Source of the DNA: Spinellus fusiger
Taxonomy: Eukaryota; Mucoromycota; Mucoromycetes; Mucorales; Phycomycetaceae
Direction of reading: 5' to 3'
DNA: 64,000 nucleotides
Assembly (NCBI GenBank): GCA_025094145.1
Contig: JALLLS010000110.1
Coordinates: forward strand, 33,325 to 97,324
Shown here piece after piece: positions 35,301 through 47,933 of the stretch. Numbering within the stretch: position 1 is the stretch's first letter; each line of letters begins with the position of its first letter. A model generated the notes under the pieces. That model did not search any database, had not been told where the DNA came from, and worked only from the letters and a program-made list of their open reading frames with translations. Both the position numbers and the translations under genes were made by a program.

Positions 35301-37056
35301 TTAGGCATCGGCATAGGCAAGGGAGCGCTGGACAGCCTCCCTCCACCCTCTGTACATGGTCTCTCTCTTTTCCTGAGTCACCTGACTATCAAAGCGTGTA
35401 TCTCCCTGTGTCTTCATGTCCTTCATCTCGTCCAAGGAAGACCACACACCCACTGCATACCCAGCAGCAAGAGCAGATCCAAGGGCAGTCATCTCCCGCA
35501 TCCCAGGCCTATCCACATGGATTCCCAGAAGATCCGCCTGGATTTGCATGCATACATCTGAGCTCGACATGCCGCCATCCACCTTCAAGACCGTCAGTGG
35601 CGTTCCAGACTCAGCATTCATCGCCTCCAGAATCGCCTTGGACTGGTAGCACACCGCCTCGAGAGTGGCCCTACACACATGCTCGAGCCGGGTGAACTGT
35701 GTCACACCACACAGAGTGCCACGTGCGTCCGACCTCCAGTACGGAGCAAACAGACCATTCAAGGCGGTCACAAAGTAGACCCCACCACACGACTCGACAC
35801 TGGCGGCCAGTTGGTTCAGCTCCTGTGCATCCTGGATCACGCCAAGACGGTCCCGCAGCCATTGGATCGAGGCACCTGCGACAGACACCGACCCCTCGAG
35901 AGCATAGACAGGGGATGCCTTGCCCAGTTGGTAGGCGACCGTGGAAAGAAGGCCGTGCTGGGAGATGACAGGCTGGGTGCCTGTGTTGAAGAGCATAAAG
36001 CAGCCAGTGCCATAGGTGTTTTTGGCTTCTCCCTTTTCAAAGCAGCGTTGGCCTACCAGGGCGGCCTGCTGGTCTCCCAGGCAACCAGCAATGGGAACAC
36101 CTGCCAACATGCCCTGGTCGATGGTGCCATAGATCTGGGAAGAGGAGACGATCTTTGGCAGAGTGGCCATGTCCAGATCAAAAAAGCTGTTTAGATAGAG
36201 AAAGAGAGAGGGAGAGAGAAGAGTAAGCCACTTGCTTCTTTAATGAAGAACAAGAACAAGAACAAGAACAAGAACAAGAACAAGAACACTTACCTCATGG
36301 CAGTATCACTCCACTGCAGTGTGTGGATGTCCATGAGAAGAGTGCGGCTGGCATTGGTCACATCAGTCACAACAATTCCATGATGGACTCCTGTAAGATT
36401 CTGTTTTCCTTGGTATAAATAACCCATTGTCTATAGCATTGTTCCACAGTGCACTTACATAGATGAGCCATGTATCCACCGTACCAAACTGAAGGCGGTT
36501 CTGCTGCTTGGCCTGTGCCACGATAGGCACATGATCCAGCATCCACCGCATCTTCACTGCTGAGAAATAGGTCGTCAAGGGAAGTCCACACACTTCTCTC
36601 AGACACTCCACACCCTTGGGATGAGTGCTGGCAAGGTGCTGGACAAGCTCGGTGGTACGGCAGTCACTCCACACAATAGCAGGGTAAAGGGGCTGTCCTG
36701 TTTGAGAATCCCAGGCAATCACCGTCTCTCTTTGGTTGGTAATTCCAATCGACACGACACTCGAGGCCTCATAGCCCAACATGACCAATTTGCGCATGGC
36801 TTGTTCTATACACAGTTTGGCAGCATCCACAATCTCATAAGGGTCGTGTTCTACCCATCTGCAGTATATATATATATATAAATATGAGAGAGAGAGTGTT
36901 GTTGTTGTTACAAGTCTTATTGTTTTATTACCCTGGCTGTGGGTGGTGTTGCTGCAGTTCAATCTGATGGAACGTCACAATACTTCCATCCTTTGCAAAG
37001 ATAACAAAGCGAGTGGAAGTGGTGCCTTGGTCAAGAGCTCCAATCAAAGGCAGCAT
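35301..37056 (-). CDS. GUT1: Glycerol kinase
   Basis: Phosphorylates glycerol with ATP to glycerol-3-phosphate in the cytosol, the entry step of glycerol catabolism. Exons 37056-36932, 36858-36459, 36400-36294 and 36186-35301 give 505 aa, the usual family length. FGGY-kinase features: the N-terminal phosphate motif [27 protein letters not shown], the substrate region [65 protein letters not shown] and the second signature [18 protein letters not shown]. Intron 3 contains AAGAAC repeats and intron 1 a TA run. The promoter side holds a 10-bp tandem array (37181-37280). The gene is convergent with the C78 peptidase. Confidence 0.97.
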
Positions 37057-37180
37057 AAAAATAGCAGAGAAGGAAAAAGAGAGAGAAAAGAGGAAAGAGA
37101 GAAAATAGAAAATAGAAAATAGGAGAGGCGGACTTTTATACTCTTTCACTATAATAGATGTAGTGAAAATAGTAGGTAAT

Positions 37181-37280
37181 AATAGATAATAATAGATAAT
37201 AATAGATAATAATAGATAATAATAGATAATAATAGATAATAATAGATAATAACATACAATAACATACAATAACATACAAT
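37181..37280. repeat. 10-bp tandem array upstream of glycerol kinase
   Basis: Seven copies of AATAGATAAT (37181-37250) followed by three copies of AACATACAAT (37251-37280). The period equals one helical turn. It lies 125-225 bp upstream of the glycerol kinase ATG. Confidence 0.95.
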
Positions 37281-37443
37281 AAAAGGGATCTGTCCTGCAT
37301 CAAGTCTATCTTTATCATCAAACCAACGTGCAATGTAGATAGGTCTATAAGAGAACATGACGTCTGTTTTTATTGTTTTTTAATGGTGTGCTTATATTAT
37401 TATTTTTATTTATCTATCCATGCATGACGGTGAATGAAGTGAC

Positions 37444-38938
37444 TTAGCGTGTATTGCAAATGTCAGGTCGGCAGTGACTCGTGAATCCTGCCTGGTCAGA
37501 CTCAATCTGCAATGTAGAATGATGAACACCATACATATCACACACAATATGCTGGCTTCTGGCAAGGACCTCGTCATAGCTCAATTCAGAATCACCAGCA
37601 ATAGTGATGTGGGCGGTAAGAGAGCTCTTTCCAGGAGAAAGGGTCCAGATATGCAGATCATGAACAGCCACCACACCAGGGATTTGTGACAAGGACTTTT
37701 CAATGGCTTCTGGCTCAATGTTACCAGGAACCCCCTCCATCAACACAGCCAAGGAATCCTTGACAAGGTGGTAGGTGGTGTAAAGAACAAGAATTGAAAA
37801 CATAAAGGTGCAGAGAGGATCCACAATAGTATAGGAGGGCTTAAAGAGAAGGACAATGGAGGAGATCAAGACACCTACATATGGATGAGTGCTGGGTGAA
37901 TACAATGCTTGTCCTTACCAATAGAGGCTAACAAATCTCCCATCACGTGAAGAGCAGCGGCACGCAGATTGATGTTAGTTTCCTAGGCGACCAATGAATA
38001 TCTCAGTGTTTCTTTCTGCCAAACCTACCTTGGAGTGTCTGAGGCTATGCTCTTCCTCACTCCCATGGCTGTGACCATGCCCGTGATCATGACCATGGCT
38101 GTGTCCGTGGCTGTGGTCGTGGTCATGGCTATGACCATGATGATGTCCACCGAGAACATAGGCCAATCTGTGCTGTATAAGGGACAGGAAAAGAACAACG
38201 GACACTTACACAACATTAACAGCCACACCAATAGCAGCAGTTATACACATCTAAGCAGTCAGTCAGTCATTGTCAGTCATTGTCAGCCACCTCCTTACCA
38301 GTCGGGCATCAATCTGTTGAGGCTTCTTGACTCTTTCAATGGCTTCCATCACCAAATATCCCGTCAATACCCAGATGGTAAGGACAGAAATAAGAGCAGC
38401 AATGACCTCAGCACGGTGAAATCCATAGGTATGGCCTGTGTAGGTGCGTAGAGAAGTAGGTGGGGTATAAGCATTGTCTTTCCATCTCCTATAAAAGTGT
38501 GCCTACGTTTGGTTGCTGGCTTTTCTGCAAGGTAAATAGCCACCAGTGCCACCATAAAACTAGCTACATCCGACAAGAGGTGAAAGGCATCTGACATTAA
38601 GGCTAAAAGAGAGAAGAAGAAGAGAGCACCCGTTTGTTTGTTCGTTTGTTCGTCAGTGTCCAATACATACATACATACACACACACTACCACACTACACA
38701 ACTTACCTAATGAATTGGCAAAGTAGCCTGCAATCAGCTCTGTTGCAAAGAACAAAAGGGCAAGACATGTAGCAAACATAAGCTTTCGTTTGGTGGACCT
38801 GGTATTCTGGGAGTTCTTGGCTGTTATGTTAGAACAAGCGGAGACATTGGGTGAAGTATAAGTCACAACAGATCCAGTCAAAGGAGTGTGACTGGTTAAA
38901 GGAGTATGCTCATCAGCAGAAGAGTGATGATGTGTCAT
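37444..38938 (-). CDS. Cation diffusion facilitator, zinc transporter (ZnT type)
   Basis: A proton/zinc antiporter moving cytosolic Zn2+ into the vacuole or secretory compartments. Seven exons: 38938-38707, 38602-38507, 38435-38299, 38250-38210, 38167-38029, 37982-37919, 37874-37444, giving 379 aa. Transport-site residues are seen in TM2 (ALMSDAFHLLSD, HxxxD) and TM5 (HVMGD, HxxxD); this His-Asp pair is typical of Zn2+-selective members. Between TM4 and TM5 is a long His-rich loop (from GGHHHGHSHDHDHSHGHSHG onward, codons at 38045-38150). The cytosolic C-terminal domain has VPGNIEPEAIEKSLSQIPGV and VHDLHIWTLSPGKSSLTAHI. ATG 38938 is the first ATG of the frame. A 41-nt exon 4 required careful phasing but restores NVVLAYVLGG. 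Confidence 0.95.
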
Positions 38939-39327
38939 GGGTGCAAAATGAATGAGCCCCAAAGATAGATAAAAAAGAGAGAGTGTGAGTGAGTGAGTGA
39001 GAGAGAAAAGAGAAAAAGAGAAAAAGAGAAAATTTGGTTTAAACTAACAGCAACCCAGCCCCTGCTCTCATATTCTCCGTAGTCAGATCACATGATAAGA
39101 CACCCTCGCATCAGTCGTCCATTTCTACAAGCAATAAAGTGGCTTGTGCTCTATAGAATTCCTTGTCTGGGATAGGATAGGAGAAAGGGAACAGACTTCA
39201 GTGGGCATGACAACCATTGTTTGTTAATGTGAAACCTATTGACTCTGAAACACTACAACTCCGAAATGAAAGAAGATGCCAGTGTGTCTTTATGGCAACG
39301 ATTTAATGGGCTTGAGATTCTAATCTT

Positions 39328-42300
39328 CTAAGAATGTAGCTCTGTAAAGGCAGTAAGATCTGCAGCAGGTACAGGTGCTGGGCTTAATGGCATGCTATTC
39401 TTGAAGCTAACAGGATCCTGAATGATTGTGTTGCCTCTAGCCAAAGAGCAGTGGTATACAGAAACACCGTAGTCTCGAATAGAAGCATCAGTGACACTTG
39501 TATTCCGGCATGAGGCCGTGTCTGTCGTGTCTGATGTGTCTGATGTGTCTGTAGCGTCTGATGTGTCTGTAGTATCTGATGTGTCTGTCGTGTCTGATGT
39601 GTCCAGTGTCTCTTGTGTCTCTTGTGTCTCTCGTATGTTTACATGATCACAGGTAGAAGCAGGCACACACTGAGACTGAACATGAACAGAAATCTTACGT
39701 AGATGCACTGATTTAGGATGAATAAAGTAGTGCATAAACTCAAGCAGAGAAGACTGGGTGATAGTGCGTAGTTCCTGAACATCCTTCTCCACTGCATGGA
39801 TAAGTTTTATCTTTCTTCTTGGTTCATTGCAACTTACCTCTTGTAAATGCATAGTCCCCAGCATAAATGTGAGCCCAGTATTTACTACCTTCTTGTACTA
39901 AATTCTTGTCTTTTTCCAACTTCTTCGAGATCAGGGACTGGACCTGTGCTTTGTAATCTGTTTCTGACATGGTCTTCACCAATTGAATCAACTTGACAAG
40001 GAAATATTCAATTCTGCTCTCTAGATACACTGTGTTCTTTTCACTCTGGATAATAAATCGAAAGCCAGTACAGCCCACGGGTTTACGAACACCACTAAAT
40101 ACAATATAGCCTATCCATTAGAAACAGAGGGGGGTCTGTCAAGCCATAGTTACCCAGTTGCTCTTTTGTGCGTAATTGATCAAAGCAAGGTTCCTGCGCA
40201 ATTTGTGCCACTAGACTCAGTCGTGCTCTCAGAGGCGTATCATGCACATCGCCCACTTGGATCAAATATTCAATTCCCGAATTCACGTTGTTGGGATCAG
40301 ACATGGGACGCTGGTAGACCCATTTTGTGCCCTGAGGAAGAATCACACCACGATGGCCCAGACGCTGACTCGAGAGAATGGGTTTATAGTTGAGGACACT
40401 GACTGCAGATGATAACATAGCCAATGAATGTGTTTTGTCTAGGTTACCATGCGCCAAGGCCTCTATGTGCATGTGGGAGAGCACATGGGGATAAAAGAGC
40501 TCAATGTCATGGGCAGTGATGGTGTCCAGGGCCTGTAATTTCTCAGCATGGGTCCACATGGAATCCTGGAGAGTGTAGGCCAAGTAATACATAGCATGTT
40601 GGTAAGGTGCTTCTAGATCAAAATTCTTATAGCATCGACGTAGCTGTAGATAATACAATGAGATGATAATGAGATGAGAATAGGTGTGTTCTTATCCACA
40701 GAAAAACAACTCTACCTGTTCCTTTATAAGATGGAAGCGATGAGGATCAATGGTAAGGTGTCGCATCTTTTGTATGATTCTTTCCAACAAAACATGGATC
40801 TTGTCATTGTAACCTCCAATGGATAGCTGGTAGTGTGAGATCCATGCCTAGAATACACTCTCACTTACTAAGATTCCCTCTCCCATATTCTCAAACTCAT
40901 AGCCAATGCCTGCTACTTCCGCATCATAGCCATACTCATTCAGACTGTCCTTGAGAAGATCCGTGTAAAGTCTAAGGACTAGGCTTAGCAATGATGGGTG
41001 GTGGGTGATGTCTCTATTACCTTGTCTTGACACAGCTCTCAGGTGTACAAAAGGCCAATGGGCTGCGGAATAATAGCCATACATTGGCCTTGGGAACCCA
41101 AAAGGTGTCATCTTTCTTATGCCATAGACGCAGTTCAGGCGAATCCACAATCATAGTGGGATGATGGACAGCTGGAATGGAGTGTTTGTTTGTCTCAAAG
41201 TGGATAGGAATAAAGTCATTGGGTTTTGGGAAATGGAGGTCTGGATTCAATGAAAGGTTCGAGAGTGCCTAAGAATACATCCCCTCATCCATATCAATAC
41301 GACATAGCGTCCTACTCTATTAGAGCCCATTACCAGAATACACTACCTCTCTCATGGTCCTATCAAAGTCAAGGACTTGGTATTCTGTACCATACCACTG
41401 TTCACGCAGAGTGCACTCTACACCTTCAAAGTGCTGACTAGTAAGGATAAGTCTAAAATAATTAGGACGAAGCCACTGCAAATGTTCATCGATCATAGCA
41501 GCATCATAACCACGAATAAGACCAGGTCCACTGAGAATATATTCAGGAGGATAATTGCGCTGCATTAATCCTGCCACTTTGGAGGTGTACTGAGAAGGAG
41601 AAGACTTTTCATTGAATTGAAAGGCAATGGTAGCCAATGACTGAACTTCTTCAATGGTCGATTGCTGGATTCCCTTGCGTTTAAGAAGCTCGATGTACTG
41701 GAATACAATCACCACTACTTTCTGGTAATTCACTGTACACAAGGATCAATAGAGGATCAATAGAAGAAAAATATCTACAGGCATACCTAATCCTTCTTCT
41801 GTTAAATCTATGCTGACACGATAAAACTCAAATCCAATGCCACCATGCATACTGCATACTTCTAAAGAATTGGCCCATCCACACTTCTTCAATAGGGACA
41901 GTACAGAACCTTCTCCTTCGTGTCCCAACAGATGGGAGATATAGCGCGCTGGCTAGTATGGTATGAACAAACAAACAAACAAACAAACAAAAAGAAAGAA
42001 AGACGTCTGCTTCCATCGACTTACTTTTACAGCATACAATGGATACTGATCAGGAAATGGAAAGACCATATCCAATGTGCGGATATCCTTGACTGGTTTG
42101 ATAAAAATCTGTTTCTACACTCCATTTTTTTCTTAGTTCTTCTCTCTTGGCACAATGTGTATTTCCTACCTCAAGTGTATTTTGTGTGAGAGGATGTCCA
42201 GGGAAGGAAGGAGGTGCAATCTTCTTATTTGCGACATCCCTAAACTTCTCCACTGCCCACTGTGTCAATTGATCCAAGGATTCTATCTGCCATTAGCCCT

Positions 42301-43183
42301 GTGCTCATCTACAAGCAGAACTACCTCTTCCCAGTATGCACAGCTTCATAATATTAGCAGAATAGTAAGACGCATGGAACTTGAGCAGCTCTTCTCTAAT
42401 ATCTTTTCCATTCTTCTTTGGATTCTCATACAGTGTCTCCATATTCCCCGTGCCAAAATGACAAAAGGGATGAGAGGGATGGCAGAGTGACTTTTCCAGT
42501 TGGAACATTCTCCAGCTATCATTCTGTCTATTCTTCTTGTGTTCTATTCTCAATAATAACATAAGGAACATAGGCTGTGGAATTCATCTACCTTTTACTC
42601 ATCATTCCAACCCCAACCCCTCCTTTTCTACTCTACGACGTACCTGAATCCACAGCCTTGAGTTCTCTCTCTGTACAACTGTCAGAGAACAGAGGACTAA
42701 TAAAGAACTGTGCAAATCGATCCAGGGCACCCTCCAGATGCTCTTGCCCCACTTCAAAGTAGTAGTTGGTATGTTCCATGCCTGTGAATGCATTGGAATA
42801 CCCAGAATGTTCAGCTAAATATTGGCTATAGTCGTTTTCCTTTGGATATTTTGTTGTGCCCATAAACAAAAGATGTTCACAAAAGTGGGCCAGTCCCTGC
42901 AAGTCTTCCTAGGGTTGTCTTTTGTTGAGTTTTTTTTTCTTTCTTTCTTTCAGTGCGAGTCAGGTGGAGCACTTACAGGATCACTGAGATGACCCACATG
43001 CACATCCAATGCAGCACTAGACTTGTCTGTCGTAGGGTCGTGAATGAGGAGGACGTGTAGGTCATTAGAGAGACTCAAAAGGCGGTAATGGCGGTCGTCA
43101 TTAGCAGATATCTCCAGTGGGTGGTTGTAGGTGGAGTAGCTGCCGTTGTCTTGCCAGTCACAGGAGGAGGAGGAGGAGTTCAT
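39328..43183 (-). CDS. STE23: Insulin-degrading enzyme/Ste23-type M16 metalloprotease
   Basis: A large cytosolic or peroxisomal zinc protease degrading short peptides; the yeast member Ste23 helps mature a-factor. Thirteen exons, from 43183-42977, 42908-42644, 42543-42325, 42282-42170, 42108-42025, 41952-41787 and 41732-41347 to 41268-41021, 40971-40869, 40847-40716, 40643-40154, 40110-39838 and 39791-39328, give 1049 aa. The inverted zinc motif HFCEH is in [18 protein letters not shown], and the distal Glu in [14 protein letters not shown]. Four M16-like domains can be followed, with [16 protein letters not shown] and [16 protein letters not shown] in the C-terminal half. The C-terminus carries an unusual Asp-Thr-Ser repeat insertion (39519-39630). 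Shares a 105-bp promoter with the divergent AlkB gene. Confidence 0.95.
39519..39630 (-). repeat. Coding minisatellite in the insulysin C-terminus
   Basis: Imperfect tandem units encoding DTSDTT-like hexapeptides, preceded by TQETQET. The unit length is a multiple of three, so length changes keep frame. Confidence 0.9.
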
Positions 43184-43288
43184 TAGAAGAAGATGGGTGA
43201 GTTACAAACGCGTTCCTTAAATAAAAAGGAAAAGGAAGAGGAGACGTGGTTCTCTATTCAAGAGACGTAGGACAATAGTCACACGACT
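43184..43288. promoter_or_regulatory. Bidirectional promoter, insulysin / AlkB1-like
   Basis: Only 105 bp separate the two start codons of divergently transcribed genes, so the core promoters must overlap. The sequence is purine-rich on the plus strand (AAAAAGGAAAAGGAAGAGG) with no clear TATA box. Confidence 0.7.
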
Positions 43289-44457
43289 ATGCAACAGGAG
43301 CAGAATGTGTGGCTTGTGTTGATCTTTCTTATGGATTCCCTCTGTCCTGCCCACTTGACAAAACGACAGTGCAAACAGTGGCATAAGCAGCAGAAGGACA
43401 ATGCCACTGTCCAGCGCCACTACGACACACCCTTTAGAGCCATGGAGAAGCTGTTCAAGGGTGTGTTTGATACTGGTCTCCCTATTGACTTTGAGTCTTC
43501 TAATGACATACTTCATGCCCTGCCCCTGACACAGCCACTGCCAGAGAGTGTGTTTGGAAGCAGGCCAGGACAACCACCCACCCATGCCTATGTGGTGGAT
43601 GGTGTACCGGGTCTTATTGTTATTAATAACCCCTTCAGTGAAGAAGTGCAGCGTCAGTGGGTGGTGCGCTGTGTAAGGGACTATGCAGCCCCTCCCCACC
43701 GCACCAACATTGACCCTTTGCTGACCACCACACATGGTATTTGGCCACTGTATGTACAAGAAGAAAAGACAAAGACAGCTCTGTCTCCTATCTCTGCCAA
43801 GACACTTCTTCAGAAACAGAGATGGGTGACCCTGGGCTACCAATACAACTGGACTACCAAAGTGTATGACTGGGAGAAGGTGCCTCATATGCCTGTGGAT
43901 CTCCAGGCCCTGGCTCAGTCTGTTGTGGGTGCCGTCCAAGGAATTGGCCATGAAGGGTGGATGAATGATTACCCTCCCAGTGACTATAGGGCAGAGGCAG
44001 GAGTGATCAATTACTATCAGTACAAGGACACTCTTATGGGTCATGTAGATAAGAGTGAGCCTGACATGGAGGCACCTCTTGTGTCTGTGAGTTTTGGTCT
44101 GTCCTGTGTCTATCTCCTTGGCACAGACACCAAAGACACACCGCCCATACCCATCTACCTAAAGAGTGGTGACGTGTTGGTCATGACAGGCGAGTGTCGT
44201 AGAGCCTATCACGGTAAGTGTTCTGTTCTCTTAGCCTTCTGTTCCTCCATCTCGTACTCTGTCGCCTCTACACAAGCCGCAGCCACTCATCCTTCTCTCC
44301 AGGTGTACCACGCATTCTTAAGAATACATTGCCAGACTATCTGTCGGAACAGTCATTTCGAGACCAGCCTGACGGGAAGATGCTTGGTGCCTATATGAAT
44401 AGTACACGTATCAATCTTAATTTACGTAAAGTCCTACCTACTGTGGTGGAAGCGTAA
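43289..44457 (+). CDS. AlkB homologue 1-type Fe(II)/2-oxoglutarate dioxygenase
   Basis: An oxidative demethylase of nucleic acids; the ALKBH1 group acts on tRNA (m1A, m5C) and possibly DNA. Exons 43289-44213 and 44303-44457 give 359 aa; a second in-frame ATG at 43331 would give 345 aa and removes a poorly conserved leader. Iron ligands are HVD in LMGHVDKSEPD and the distal His in CRRAYHGVPRI; the 2-oxoglutarate Arg is in RINLNLRKV. Upstream, GVINYYQYKDTLMGH is typical of the family. The 89-nt intron lies inside the conserved HGVPRI motif and its removal restores it. An early-diverging fungus with an ALKBH1 is of interest since these fungi use N6-methyladenine, but a link is speculative. Confidence 0.9.
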
Positions 44458-44815
44458 CAACCACCCGCCTAGGAGACCATGCATGGTTCTTTTTGTGGTG
44501 GTGGTGAGAATGTACACACAAAGAAACAACTATTACAACTGTCATCTACTGGCCTGTGTCTTTAGAAAAAAGAAAAGAGAGAAGAGAGAAGAGAAAGAGA
44601 CTATAAGAGAAGAAGAAATGTCTTTACACTTTAGACAAGTCTTATACTTTTATTTCACTAGAATAAATACATAGACCTTCCTCTACTCATCTGTTCTTAA
44701 ACCGTCTCTTTCTCCCTCTCTTTCTCTCTTTAACTTTCTAACCTACCAGCATAGTAGCATAGCAGCATAATAAACGCGGAAGTGGAATAGAAAAAAGAAA
44801 AAAGAAAAAAAAAGA

Positions 44816-44824
44816 GTATTTAAA
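44816..44824 (+). promoter_or_regulatory. TATA-like box upstream of the kexin gene
   Basis: TATTTAAAG lies about 85 nt upstream of ATG 44906 and is followed by a pyrimidine-rich leader. Position suits a core promoter; otherwise unproven. Confidence 0.4.
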
Positions 44825-44905
44825 GACCAGAGAAAAGCCCTAAAGTGTCTTGGCAAGGCCTTTTCCTTTCTATTCAACAGTCACCCGAGTCCTTTCTTCC
44901 TCATC

Positions 44906-47635
44906 ATGAAGATTGCACTATGGCTCGCTGTTGTGCTCATTACCAGTGATGTCGCCATGACTCAACCTGTGAAAAGAGACCTTTCTCGTCACTACTACAC
45001 CCTTCATTTTCCACAGGGAAACGCCATGGACGCATCTGCTCATGCACGCTCTATTGCCCAGTCTTTACATGTCCGCTACGAAGGACCTGTGGGTGAACTC
45101 AAGACCTACTATCTTGTCAGTAGTCCATTATCAACAAAGAGAGATGACCAGGATGATGTCCTTGCTGCCTTTGAAGAACACAAGAAACAGGGTCTTGTGA
45201 GAAGAGAGACATCCTGGTCCATGGTCAACACAATAGAACGACAAGTGTTTCGAAGACGTATCAAGCGAGGTCCTTTGCCTCGTGAATATCTGGAAAGAGC
45301 TCCTGTTAAACTACAGGGAGCAGCAGCACTGAAATTAGCACAGAATACACTGGGCATCCATGATCCTGGGTTTCCTATGCAGTGGCATCTTGTGAACCAA
45401 GAACGACCTGGACTGGACATTAATGTGGTGGAGGTATGGAGGCAGGGTGTGACAGGCAATGGAAGTACTGTGGCCATTCTGGATGATGGACTTGATTATG
45501 AGAGTGAGGATTTGGCGGATAACTTTGTAAGTGGGAATGCACTGTAGAATGTAAGGTGTGTAGAAAGTGACTAAGTGGATGAGGGTAGTTTGCAGAAGGC
45601 TCTTATGACTTTAATGACCATACTCCTTTACCAAAACCTCGTTTGTGGGATGACACACACGGCACTCGGTGTGCAGGCCAAATTTCTGCTGTCAAAAACA
45701 ATGTATGTGGTGTTGGTATTGCCCATGGCGCCAAGGTAGCAGGTGAGTCCAATGCCATTCTAGCAGACTTCTAATAGACCCATCATGCAATTTTAGGTGT
45801 GCGCATTCTCTCCTCTGATATTTCTGATGCGGATGAGGCGGCTGCTCTCAACTACAGATACCAGGAGAATGACATCTACTCTTGCTCTTGGGGACCTCCT
45901 GATACTGGAGAGACAATGGAGGCACCTACGGGGATCCTGGCAGATGCTTTTAAGAATGGGATTGAGAATGGACGTGGTGGTAAAGGGTCTATCTATGTAT
46001 TTGCTACAGGAAATGGTGCCATGTCCAATGACAATTGCAATTTTGATGGCTATACTAACAGTATCTACACAATTACTGTCGGTGCCTTGGATCATACCGA
46101 CAACCATCCACTTTACTCTGAGAGTTGTTCAGCACAACTTGTAGTTACCTATTCCAGTGGAGGTGGACAGTTCATTGTAGGTAATATATATATATATATA
46201 AATATATAAATATAAAGGGGGAATCCAACCATAAAACTCACCTTTTTTATATTATTATTTTATAAAGTACACTACTAATGTGGGCAAAACGTCGTGTTCT
46301 GATAGCCACGGTGGTACTTCTGCTGCTGCTCCCAATGCAGCTGGTATTTTTGCCCTTGTCCTTAGTGTGCGTCCTGATCTGACATGGAGAGACATGCAGC
46401 ATCTGTGTGTACAGACCGCTGAGCCTGTTCAATTGGGAGATGCTGACTGGAAGTTATTGCCTTCGGGTCGTATCTACAACCATAAATTTGGTTATGGCAA
46501 ATTAAACACATATACACTGATAGAGGCAGCCAAGACATTCAAGCATGTTGGCCCTCAGACATGGTTTGAGATTCCTATTACCGTAAATGCCACCATTCCT
46601 GACTCTACTCATGGACACAAAGTCGCTCTTCAAAGCACACTGCACATCACACCAGAAATGATCAAGGCTGCTGGTCTGGCCCGATTGGAGCATATCACTG
46701 CGACTGTGAATATTGAGCACCAACAGAGAGGCAATCTCGTTGTTTCTCTCTCTAGCCCCAATAAAGTCATTTCTGAATTGGCAACGGAGCGCCCTAGTGA
46801 TAAGAGTACAGAGGGCATTGTCGATTGGAAGTTTATGTCTGTAAAGCACTGGTAAGTGGATTCTATGGAATAACAGAGTGTTAAGGCAGACTCTGGGGGT
46901 GAATCTAGGGAAGAAGATCCTGTGGGTGATTGGACTCTGATGGTGTACGATGTATCGCATCCAGAAAAGACAGGACAGTTGCTGGATTGGACTCTGACAC
47001 TGTTTGGTGAAATGGATCCTGAATTCAAGGATACGCCTGCACATACCCTCCAAGATATTCCTGATGCTGCCATTAAGACAGATCAGCCTATTCTACATGT
47101 ATCTGTAGTATCAAGTACATCTTCTGAGATAGAAACTGCGTCCATTCCTTCTCGACCTACAAGAATGAAGACAACTGCCCTTCCTCCTCCCACCCCCACT
47201 ACTACTACTGCTGCTGCTGCTCCCACTGCTCCCACTACTACTACTACTACTACTAGCAATAGTGAGTCTGTGACTACAGCCGATGTTGCTAAGGAGACAT
47301 ACTCTCCCTCCTCTGAAATTGCCTCTAGTACCATCTCAGTACCGGGTGCAGAGACACCAAGTGCAGATACTTCCGGTGTGGAAGGAGAGGAAAAAAACGA
47401 GTCCAAAACAAGCACCACTGTGTATGGTGTTGTAGGTTCCGCTGCTATCTTTGGGCTTGCTGCTGCTGTATTTGCCTTTAAACGCAAACAGCGCGCTTCA
47501 GCTGTTCCTCCTGTCAATACACATGCTGATCCTGATGGTTTTGAGTTCTCTATCTTGGGGGATGAAGAAGAGGAAGAGGAAGAACTGGATCGTGATGGTC
47601 GTCCCTTATTGAATTCCACCAACAACCACCACTAG
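44906..47635 (+). CDS. KEX2: Kexin (Kex2-type proprotein convertase)
   Basis: A Golgi membrane subtilase cutting after dibasic residues in secreted precursors. Exons 44906-45526, 45589-45742, 45797-46176, 46268-46851 and 46909-47635 give 821 aa. Order: signal peptide (about 1-20), pro-region ending at RRRIKRG for self-cleavage, catalytic domain with Asp in [10 protein letters not shown], His in [10 protein letters not shown], oxyanion Asn in FATGNGA and Ser in HGGTSAAAP. Then come a P domain (about 46500-47010) ending [10 protein letters not shown], a Thr/Pro-rich stem with Thr runs, one membrane helix ([17 protein letters not shown]) and a cytosolic acidic tail with an EEEEEE run for Golgi retrieval. 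Intron 3 holds a TA microsatellite. All catalytic residues are intact. Confidence 0.97.
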
Positions 47636-47933
47636 ATGAGAGGAGACCCAACGCATCTTCTAATAGATACACACCCACCCTCATACCTTCCCATTTCCCC
47701 ATCCCTCATACATCTCTCCTTTTCTTTTCTTTCTCTCTTTCCTTTATCTACTTCTTTGTATTTGTTCTTTGATAAACTAAAGACTAGAGACAATGACTGA
47801 GAGTGAAGGTGTGTGTGTGTGTCTATAATACACGTATAGTAGTGAAGAATAGAGCATAAATGGAGTGTGGTACTGTTTTATTAACAAGAAGGAAGGAAGA
47901 AGGAAGGCATAGGCTTATACTTATGCTTATGCT

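Noticed and set aside
35679..36194. 171-codon plus-strand frame
   Set aside because: Antisense to glycerol kinase exon 4.
43217..44044. 275-codon minus-strand open frame
   Set aside because: It is the antisense shadow of the AlkB1-like exon on the plus strand; no domain and no ATG context.
47083..47625. 180-codon Ser/Val-rich minus-strand frame
   Set aside because: Complement of the kexin Thr/Pro-rich stem and acidic tail; composition explained by the coding strand.
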